Of a stretch of 23,281 bases of DNA, positions 1 through 5,051 are shown in pieces. Source of the DNA: a virus. A model generated the notes under the pieces. It saw only the letters and a list, made by a program, of their open reading frames with translations, was not told the DNA's origin and searched no databases. A program made the translations under genes and the position numbers. The DNA lies in the IMG/VR virus record IMGVR_UViG_3300006919_000470, positions 1-23,281 of that record, one strand, 5' to 3'. Within the stretch, counting starts at the first letter, position 1. Each line of letters begins with the position of its first letter.

Positions 1-21
1 AAATGTATTAAATGTATAGTT

Positions 22-211
22 TGGGGATAATGTATGAATTGTGCATTAATCTGTGGACAGATTTGTATGAATTGTGGATAAGTTTTCATTGTGGATAAGT
101 CTGTGGATAACTTTCTCGGTCTTAATTGCTGGTACTTTTACAAAACTATTGCACGTTACTGGATGGCTTTGTACTGGGTAGCATTCCTATTCGATTCCCG
201 ATTGTGGATAA
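22..211 (+). promoter_or_regulatory. DnaA-box cluster, candidate replication origin or DnaA-bound control region
   Basis: The 9-mer TGTGGATAA, reverse complement of the consensus DnaA box TTATCCACA, occurs exactly at 73-81, 90-98, 102-110 and 203-211, all in one orientation. A one-mismatch copy (TGGGGATAA) lies at 22-30 and a weaker one (TGTGGACAG) at 52-60. The copies at 102 and 203 share the longer string TGTGGATAACTTT. The stretch is AT-rich and has no credible gene. The sites are seen directly. That host DnaA binds here, and that this is an origin rather than a regulatory site, is inference. The phage replication genes would have to lie outside the window. Confidence 0.6.
31..76 (+). repeat. 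13-bp direct repeat within the DnaA-box region
   Basis: TGTATGAATTGTG occurs at 31-43 and again at 64-76, the second copy running into the first exact DnaA box. A shorter direct repeat, AAATGTAT, is at 1-8 and 10-17. Such short spaced repeats resemble iterons, but with only two copies the function is unproven. Confidence 0.5.
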
Positions 212-263
212 CTTTGGTTTGTTGCCTGTTTCCCACCCTAGCAACTGCAACACGCAACAATTG

Positions 264-272
264 TGCTATATT
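264..272 (+). promoter_or_regulatory. Possible extended -10 promoter element ahead of the Q-like gene
   Basis: TGCTATATT matches an extended -10 element (TG, one base, TATATT), about 30 bases before the ATG at 304. No convincing -35 hexamer is found 16-18 bases upstream, so this would rely on the extended TG. It would drive the gene at 304. Inference from a short match only. Confidence 0.3.
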
Positions 273-303
273 CTAGTTCCATCAATTTATAACACTATAT
301 TTT

Positions 304-636
304 ATGGACGATTTACAGAAAGAGCTAGAAGGCATTATGCACGCTTGGTCTCGGTATATGGGTAAGGGCGGATCAGTCAAAGGTTATCCGACACAAGTTA
401 GCTATATGGCATCTTCAGGTAGTCAGTCAAGTGATGAGTTTTATGACGAAGTGCAACATACTTTAGGCCTTACAGTAGATGCAATAATACAAGGATTAGA
501 TGACGGGCAAAGGATGGCCATTAATCATTGTTACCTAAAGTGCAAATGGTTATACAACATAAACGAGTACGCGTTATCCTTAAATAGTGCTTTAGAATCA
601 ATACGTAAGAGTGCAATCACCAAAGGTATACTGTAG
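304..636 (+). CDS. Putative Q-like late antitermination regulator (110 aa)
   Basis: A small protein whose layout resembles phage antitermination Q-type proteins: an N-terminal helix ending in HAWSRYMG (residues 13-20), a GYP turn (about 27-29), a central VDAIIQGLDDGQR segment, then a tyrosine- and cysteine-containing helix (HCYLKCKWLY) and a C-terminal helix that could form a helix-turn-helix. Size and position, just before the late genes with a leader and strong terminator behind it, fit a regulator that lets RNA polymerase read through terminators. The ATG at 304 has no clear ribosome binding site. An ATG at 334 follows AGAAGG but would remove the N-terminal helix that resembles the family, so 304 is kept. 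The family call is by remembered sequence pattern, not a search. It could be another small HTH regulator. Confidence 0.45.
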   Translation: MDDLQKELEGIMHAWSRYMGKGGSVKGYPTQVSYMASSGSQSSDEFYDEVQHTLGLTVDAIIQGLDDGQRMAINHCYLKCKWLYNINEYALSLNSALESIRKSAITKGIL

Positions 637-712
637 ATAGTTACCACCTGTATGCAGAATAGGTGTATAGTTGTGGAAGGGTTAGCCCCAACGCGCCCAT
701 ATAAAGTGTACC
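637..712 (+). promoter_or_regulatory. Leader between the Q-like gene and the late-operon terminator
   Basis: This gene-free stretch carries a 7-bp imperfect hairpin (CACCTGT at 645-651 with ATAGGTG at 659-665, one G-T pair) with no U tract, and a TATAGT hexamer at 666-671. In lambdoid phages the equivalent spot holds the late promoter and the Q-utilisation site. No -35 element convinces here, so the role is inferred from position alone. Confidence 0.3.
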
Positions 713-747
713 GCCCTATTGTGTTAATAACTAATAGGGCTTTTTTT
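713..747 (+). terminator. Intrinsic terminator at the entrance of the late operon
   Basis: GCCCTATT (713-720) pairs perfectly with AATAGGGC (733-740) around a 12-base loop, followed at once by seven T residues (741-747). This is a clear rho-independent terminator. It ends transcription of the gene at 304 or, if that protein is an antiterminator, acts as the gate that is read through to express the late genes. Confidence 0.85.
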
Positions 748-761
748 ATGGGAGTAGCATA

Positions 762-947
762 ATGGCTGATAAAGAATTTAATATCACGTTAAATAATGTC
801 GAGAAGATTATAAGTACCTGTATATTTAACATTGCCAATGAATTAGACGATTTAAGCGATAACGAAAAGCTACAGATATATTCCGAGATAGAGCAACTAG
901 CTATGGATGCTATACAGGACGCTAAACAAATGGGAGCGTTGCATTGA
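762..947 (+). CDS. Small acidic hypothetical protein (61 aa)
   Basis: First gene after the terminator, with a good ribosome binding site (GGAG at 751-754, seven bases before the ATG). The protein is predicted mostly helical and acidic, with the segments VEKIISTCIFNIANEL and LQIYSEIEQLAMDAIQDA, which look like two amphipathic helices. I recognise no family. It abuts the next gene (TGA then ATG with no gap), so the two are probably translated together. Confidence 0.65.
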   Translation: MADKEFNITLNNVEKIISTCIFNIANELDDLSDNEKLQIYSEIEQLAMDAIQDAKQMGALH

Positions 948-1148
948 ATGTATTACTTAGTCTTAACTGTATATTTTGCCAGCATTGGTGGAACGGTTAG
1001 TATCTATGTAGATGACTTCAGAAGTGAAAAGTACTGCGAAATGGCAAAGGTACGTTATATAGAGACACATATAACTGACTTAGTAAAAAGAAAACAGACT
1101 TATACTAATATTAAAAGGATTGATTGCATCAAGGTTGAGAAAGGATAA
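948..1148 (+). CDS. Small protein with hydrophobic N-terminus (66 aa)
   Basis: Begins directly after the stop of the preceding gene. Residues 1-20 (MYYLVLTVYFASIGGTVSIY) are hydrophobic and uncharged and could be a membrane anchor or uncleaved signal. The rest is charged, with two cysteines (in KYCEMAK and RIDCIK) that could pair if exported. Ends in a TAATG overlap with the next gene. No family recognised. A membrane-anchored accessory role is a guess from the hydrophobic start. Confidence 0.6.
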   Translation: MYYLVLTVYFASIGGTVSIYVDDFRSEKYCEMAKVRYIETHITDLVKRKQTYTNIKRIDCIKVEKG

Positions 1149-1327
1149 TGATAATAAAGTTTCCAATGTCGAAAGAAATGGTTAGGCGAGTTAACCAGAA
1201 TCAGTCTTATGAACGGGCGTTATCAGCTTTTTATGCTTCTGCAAATGCACAAAAACAATATAAAGAAAATCTAGCGAGTAAAAAATACAAGCTAGACGTA
1301 ATGAAACTTTTTACAAAGGTCAATTGA
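1148..1327 (+). CDS. Small basic hypothetical protein (59 aa)
   Basis: ATG overlaps the previous stop as TAATG, with AAAGGA immediately upstream. Reading gives a 59-residue basic protein starting MIIKFPMSKEMVRRVNQNQS and continuing with a lysine- and alanine-rich, probably helical, region to FTKVN. Frame, overlap and coding appearance support a real gene although it is under 60 codons. No family recognised. It sits in a run of tiny coupled genes before the terminase module. Confidence 0.6.
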   Translation: MIIKFPMSKEMVRRVNQNQSYERALSAFYASANAQKQYKENLASKKYKLDVMKLFTKVN

Positions 1328-1477
1328 GTGGGGCTAATAGTACATGAGGAAGGATGTGACGCTATACGCTGTACTTGTAACCGTCCTAAAACATTAAAAG
1401 AAGTAATAGAAGAATTAGAAAAAAAAAGAGAAGAAACAGAAAAGCCTAAAGTAATAGATGACTATGGTTGTGCGTAA
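1328..1477 (+). CDS. Tiny GTG-start protein with three clustered cysteines (49 aa)
   Basis: GTG start directly after the TGA at 1325-1327, ending in a TAATG overlap with the next gene. The protein has Cys10, Cys15 and Cys17 (EEGCDAIRCTCNRP), a Lys/Glu-rich helix (LKEVIEELEKKREETEK) and a fourth Cys one residue before the C-terminus. The cysteines could bind a metal, but no known zinc motif is complete. It fills the only gap in an otherwise tightly packed run, which supports it being translated. Confidence 0.5.
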   Translation: MGLIVHEEGCDAIRCTCNRPKTLKEVIEELEKKREETEKPKVIDDYGCA

Positions 1478-1752
1478 TGAAAATACCTAAGACGTTTACA
1501 TTGGGCGCGATTACGTGGAAGGTTAAGATAGTAGAAGATTTGCCTGATCGTATGGGGCAAGCTGATTTTAGGAACGCGACAATATTAATAGAGAAAAACG
1601 AAAATAAACAGATTATGGCTCAAACTTTTTGCCATGAACTGCTACACGCTTTGTTTTTTTCTACAGGTAGAGTGGAAGATCATAATGAAGTATTAATAGA
1701 CGGTCTAGCTCACTCACTACACCAGTTTTTGGTGGAAATGTATGAGGATTAG
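1477..1752 (+). CDS. Minimal HExxH zinc metallopeptidase-like protein (91 aa)
   Basis: The motif HELLH at residues 53-57 inside QTFCHELLHALFFSTG is the zinc-binding HExxH of gluzincin-type peptidases. Glu71 in HNEVLIDGLAHSL is a plausible third ligand. The N-terminal half (TWKVKIVEDLPDRMGQADF, then ATILIEK) looks like a short beta sheet leading into the active-site helix, as in ImmA/IrrE and related phage proteins. It is very short and lacks the HTH domain of full ImmA. ATG 1477 is chosen because it makes a TAATG overlap with the upstream gene; a TTG at 1468 would add three residues. The substrate is unknown. Cleavage of a host or phage repressor or defence protein is a guess from the ImmA resemblance. 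Confidence 0.7.
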   Translation: MKIPKTFTLGAITWKVKIVEDLPDRMGQADFRNATILIEKNENKQIMAQTFCHELLHALFFSTGRVEDHNEVLIDGLAHSLHQFLVEMYED

Positions 1753-1755
1753 AGT

Positions 1756-2727
1756 ATGGCAGGAAAGGTTACTCATAACTCAAAATGCAGCGAGAGTGTA
1801 TTTATAGAAGCCTGTTTACGATTAAAATCAACTGCACTTGTAGCAAAAGAAACAGGCATAAGCCACCGAAATGTAGTAGATAGACGTAATAAAATTCATA
1901 AACGAACAGGAACATTTTTAAACTTAGATAGTAGGATTGAAAAGGTTAGAGTCACTATCCCACCTACTAAAAAGCGTACTACAGTAGATTTAACTGATGG
2001 CTGTATAATGGTTGCATCAGACGCTCATTACTGGCCTGATGTAGATTCAGCAGCACATAAAGCATTTGTATTTATGGCTAAAAAATTAAAGCCGAATGTA
2101 ATTATTATGAACGGTGATAGTTTTGACGGCTCGTCAATTAGTAGATTTGGAAGAATCGCATGGGAAGATAGGCCTACTGTTAAGGAAGAGTTGGAAGCAG
2201 TAATAGATAAGTTAGATGAAATTGCTAATGCTTCTAAAAACTCTAAGCTGCTTCATACATGGGGCAACCATGATTTACGCTTTAATACTAGATTATCACA
2301 AGTTGCGAGTGAATTTGAACGGGTAGAGGGATTTGATTTTGAAAGCCATTTCCCTAGATGGAACTTTACTATGTCCGTTATGGTAAACGATAATACTATG
2401 ATAAAACATAGATGGCATAATGGTGTTCACGCTACATGGAATAATATATTAAAATCTGGTAAAAATTTTGTAACTGGTCACTTACATAGTTTACAAATTA
2501 GACCTTTTACAGATTATAACGGTACGCGATATGCAGTAGATACGGGAACTTTGGCATATCCAGATGGCGAACAGTTCGGCTATGCAGAAGATAACCCAAA
2601 AAATCATAGGGCAGGATTTGCTATTTTAACTTTTATTGATGGTGAGTTGATGCCACCAGAAGTAGTAGAAGTTATAGATGAAAAGCAAGGAATGTGTTTT
2701 TTTAGAGGTCAGAAGTTTACAGTTTAA
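1756..2727 (+). CDS. Metallophosphoesterase with N-terminal helix-turn-helix (323 aa)
   Basis: The calcineurin-like metallophosphoesterase motifs are all present in order: D89-A-H91 (VASDAHYWPD), G120-D121 (MNGDSFDG), G170-N-H-D173 (TWGNHDLR), H218 and H221 (KHRWHNG) and G241-H-L-H244 (TGHLHS). These bind two metals and hydrolyse phosphoester bonds in proteins, nucleotides or DNA. Residues about 13-50 (FIEACLRLKSTALVAKETG then ISHRNVVDRRNKIHKR) read as a helix-turn-helix, suggesting the enzyme is brought to DNA. The gene lies three bases after the previous stop and just before terminase, a common spot for such enzymes in tailed phages. The enzyme fold is confident. DNA as substrate is inference. 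Confidence 0.88.
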   Translation: MAGKVTHNSKCSESVFIEACLRLKSTALVAKETGISHRNVVDRRNKIHKRTGTFLNLDSRIEKVRVTIPPTKKRTTVDLTDGCIMVASDAHYWPDVDSAAHKAFVFMAKKLKPNVIIMNGDSFDGSSISRFGRIAWEDRPTVKEELEAVIDKLDEIANASKNSKLLHTWGNHDLRFNTRLSQVASEFERVEGFDFESHFPRWNFTMSVMVNDNTMIKHRWHNGVHATWNNILKSGKNFVTGHLHSLQIRPFTDYNGTRYAVDTGTLAYPDGEQFGYAEDNPKNHRAGFAILTFIDGELMPPEVVEVIDEKQGMCFFRGQKFTV

Positions 2728-2735
2728 GGTAAATA

Positions 2736-2891
2736 TTGGAATTTCAGGAATTAGATGAAGTAATTCATCAATTGTATGGGTCAGGCAAAGTAACTAAGAT
2801 TTTCGCTAACGGTGGAGATACTATTTACGGTGTAGATTTCGGACACGAATATAACTTATTTGTTCCACAGGTGGAAATAACAGCTAAATAA
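2736..2891 (+). CDS. Small TTG-start protein, possible SH3-like barrel (51 aa)
   Basis: An open frame starts at TTG 2736, six bases after AAGG (2726-2729), and ends with a TAATG overlap on the terminase small subunit gene. The protein has a short helix (LDEVIHQLYGSG) then beta-like strands: GKVTKIFANGGDT, IYGVDFGHEYN, LFVPQVEITAK. That strand pattern resembles small KOW/SH3-type barrels, but this is visual only. The start site, overlap and fit to a gap that would otherwise be empty support a real gene. Confidence 0.6.
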   Translation: MEFQELDEVIHQLYGSGKVTKIFANGGDTIYGVDFGHEYNLFVPQVEITAK

Positions 2892-3301
2892 TGCGTAAAA
2901 AGGCACGTATGAAAGAATTAACGACCAAACAAGAGACATTTGCTCAAGAAATAGTTAAAGGTAGCAATCAGGCTGATGCTTATAGACTAGCCTATAATGC
3001 AGGTGGCATGAAAGATGAAACTATTTGGAGTAATGCGTCTAGGTTGATAATAGAAGATAAAATACAGAAGCGTATCAAAGCTCTTAGACAGCCTACAGTT
3101 GATAAAGTTCAATTAACTCTAGAAAAACACTTAAATGACTTGTTACATTTAAGAGAAAAAGCAACAAATGATGAAAAATGGTCATCTGCTATACAGGCTG
3201 AGACAGTTAGAGGCAAAGCTGCTGGATTGCACGTAGAAAAAGTAGATATGAAGCAAGATGTAGATATAGTGGTAGAATTAGTAAACTTTGGTGATGAGTG
3301 A
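2891..3301 (+). CDS. Terminase small subunit (136 aa)
   Basis: The N-terminal segment (LTTKQETFAQEIVKGSNQAD and AYRLAYNAGGM) matches the typical small-terminase opening of a 'KQ..F...iv.g.n...AYR.AY' helix-turn-helix that recognises the packaging site. A helical middle (RIKALRQP, LEKHLNDLLHLREKA) would make the oligomer, and the acidic C-terminus could contact the large subunit. Lying directly before the large subunit supports the call. The ATG at 2891 forms TAATG with the upstream gene. An in-frame ATG at 2909 has a better ribosome binding site (AAAAAGG, five bases before) and may be the real start. Confidence 0.88.
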   Translation: MRKKARMKELTTKQETFAQEIVKGSNQADAYRLAYNAGGMKDETIWSNASRLIIEDKIQKRIKALRQPTVDKVQLTLEKHLNDLLHLREKATNDEKWSSAIQAETVRGKAAGLHVEKVDMKQDVDIVVELVNFGDE

Positions 3302-3443
3302 TAATCATTATTTGCAAAGCAGAAGAACTTATTTACTTTACAAAAAAGCAGAATATTTAACTACTCGTACAGAAGACTCTGAATTAGAGCAAATAAACAA
3401 GAAGTTAAACGAGTCAAAGCGTGAAAATAAGATTACCAAATAA
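3294..3443 (+). CDS. Tiny protein bridging the two terminase genes (49 aa)
   Basis: An ATG at 3294 overlaps the end of the terminase small-subunit gene by 8 bases, and the frame closes at 3443, 23 bases inside the large-subunit gene. The product is highly charged and helical (RRTYLLYKKAEYLTTRTEDS, LEQINKKLNESKRENK). It probably keeps ribosomes moving into the GTG-start large subunit by coupling. No family recognised. It would be missed by a 60-codon cut-off. Confidence 0.55.
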   Translation: MSDNHYLQSRRTYLLYKKAEYLTTRTEDSELEQINKKLNESKRENKITK

Positions 3444-4791
3444 CTGGAAGCCTAGAAGTTATCAAATCCCTGCTTGGAAGTATTTGCAATCAGGTGGCAG
3501 ACATTCGGAGTTAATTTGGCATAGACGAGCTGGAAAGGATGATTTGTTCCTTAATTGGTGTGCGAGGGCAGCATTTCAACGCATAGCTAATTATTGGTAT
3601 ATGCTTCCTGAATATTCGCAAGCTAGAAAGGCTATTTGGAACGCAGTTAACCCTCATACAGGTAAAAAACGTATTGACGAGGCATTTCCAAAAGAAATAC
3701 GGAAAGCTACACGCGAACATGAAATGACAATTGAATTTGTTAACGGTAGTACGTGGCAAGTAGTAGGGTCAGACAGATTTGACTCGTTAGTTGGCTCAAG
3801 TCCTGCTGGCATTGTGTATTCAGAGTGGGCATTGGCTAATCCGAGCGCAAGAGCTTATTTAAGACCGATTTTAGCTGAAAATAATGGTTGGCAAGCATTT
3901 GTAACCTCTGCTAGAGGGAGAAATCATGCTTATACTACTTACAAAGCTGCTTTAAAAGATCCTACTGCCTTTGCTCAAAAACTATCAGCAACCGAAACAA
4001 ACGTCTTTAGTAAAGATCAGTTAGATATTGAATTACAAAACTATCAAAACGATTTTGGGGATGAATACGGTAGGGCAAAGTTTGAACAAGAATATTTATG
4101 TGCATTTGATGCTGCAAATTTAGGTGCGATATTATCAGGCGCATTAAGTACGGCAGATCGAGAAGGGCGCATAAATGACGTACAATACGACCCAGAAGGC
4201 GCACCGATTGAAATATCAGCAGATATAGGCCGTAGAGACTCTAGTACATGGTGGTTTTGGCAGCCTAAGCTTGGTGGATATTCAATTATAGATTATGACG
4301 GTGGTTGGGGTATTGACGCAGAAGCATGGGTAGACAGGTTAAAAGAAAAAATAGGCAAACGTGAGTTAGGAAAAATATGGCTACCGCACGATGCAAGAGC
4401 CAAGACTTTTGCAGCTAAAAACTCAGCTTTAGAGATTTTTATTAAAGGATTTGGTGCAAATAAAGTAGCTATAACTCCAAATTCAAAGAAAACTGACAGA
4501 ATAAATGCAGCTAGAACATTAATTAAACAAGTTGAATTTAACGAAATCGCTTGTGAAAAAGGTTTAAATGGTCTGAGAGCATGGTCGTATGAATATAATG
4601 AGCAATTAAAGACGTTTTCATCAGAACCAAAACATGATTGGGCTTCACATGATGGCGATGGTTTTTCGTATGGGTGTTTAATAATGAAACAAACACAAGC
4701 TATTTTAAAACCTCCACCTATGAAAACTATACATGAAATCACTTTGAACGAAATTTGGGAAGATAACAAAAAGGGAAGGGCTAGGATATGA
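3421..4791 (+). CDS. Terminase large subunit, ATPase and nuclease (456 aa)
   Basis: This motor protein pumps DNA into the head and cuts the concatemer. The ATPase half has a Walker A-like loop HRRAGKDD (residues 34-41), a Walker B-like strand IVYSEW (131-136) and a coupling-type TSARG (162-166). The nuclease half has acidic residues in the expected order: D268 (SADIGRRDSS), D324 (LPHDARAKTF) and D411/D413 (SHDGDGFSYG). In Walker A an Asp replaces the usual Thr/Ser after GK, and in Walker B a Ser precedes the catalytic Glu. I believe similar RRAGKD loops occur in other phage terminases. GTG is the only reasonable start, since the next ATG is at residue 61. It overlaps the following gene as ATGA. 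Confidence 0.95.
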   Translation: MKIRLPNNWKPRSYQIPAWKYLQSGGRHSELIWHRRAGKDDLFLNWCARAAFQRIANYWYMLPEYSQARKAIWNAVNPHTGKKRIDEAFPKEIRKATREHEMTIEFVNGSTWQVVGSDRFDSLVGSSPAGIVYSEWALANPSARAYLRPILAENNGWQAFVTSARGRNHAYTTYKAALKDPTAFAQKLSATETNVFSKDQLDIELQNYQNDFGDEYGRAKFEQEYLCAFDAANLGAILSGALSTADREGRINDVQYDPEGAPIEISADIGRRDSSTWWFWQPKLGGYSIIDYDGGWGIDAEAWVDRLKEKIGKRELGKIWLPHDARAKTFAAKNSALEIFIKGFGANKVAITPNSKKTDRINAARTLIKQVEFNEIACEKGLNGLRAWSYEYNEQLKTFSSEPKHDWASHDGDGFSYGCLIMKQTQAILKPPPMKTIHEITLNEIWEDNKKGRARI

Positions 4792-5051
4792 TTAACGAAG
4801 CAGGTGGTGTTAAGCGAGTTACGGAAACAGGTGTAGTAAAAGGAATGAATGGCAAGATGCTGGGCTTTTTTGTAGCTAGTGGCACTCCAACAGTAAAACT
4901 TTGGGATAACGCATCTGCTGCAAGTGGAACTGTTCTTCTAAACAGCATGGTTTGTACCGCAGCTACTTGGTATGATTTTCCTGCTTCATTTGCTAACGGT
5001 TTGTATATTACACAAACAAACGCAGGTGATATAAGTTTTATTGTTAGCTAA
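4788..5051 (+). CDS. Small beta-rich virion-associated protein (87 aa)
   Basis: Lies between terminase and portal with overlaps on both sides (ATGA before, TAATG after). The pattern of short strands and turns (GKMLGFFVASGTPTVKLWDN, GTVLLNSMVC, WYDFPASFANGLYIT, GDISFIVS) suggests a compact beta sandwich. Similar short proteins are found near portal genes in podoviruses. The position suggests a head surface or decoration role, but no catalytic motif is visible and the function is unknown. Confidence 0.6.
   Translation: MINEAGGVKRVTETGVVKGMNGKMLGFFVASGTPTVKLWDNASAASGTVLLNSMVCTAATWYDFPASFANGLYITQTNAGDISFIVS

Noticed and set aside
91-276. Open frame of 61 codons over the DnaA-box region
   Set aside because: GTG start without a ribosome binding site, composition unlike a protein, and it covers the repeated DnaA boxes.
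126-365. Open frame of 79 codons overlapping the start of the Q-like gene
   Set aside because: It overlaps a better-supported gene out of frame, and its first part spans the non-coding repeats.
748-762. Four-codon mini-frame (ATG to TAA) overlapping the ATG at 762
   Set aside because: Too short to judge, and the ribosome binding site there is already explained by the gene at 762.
4293-4769. 158-codon frame on the minus strand
   Set aside because: Entirely inside the terminase large-subunit gene, whose motifs are clear; a shadow frame.
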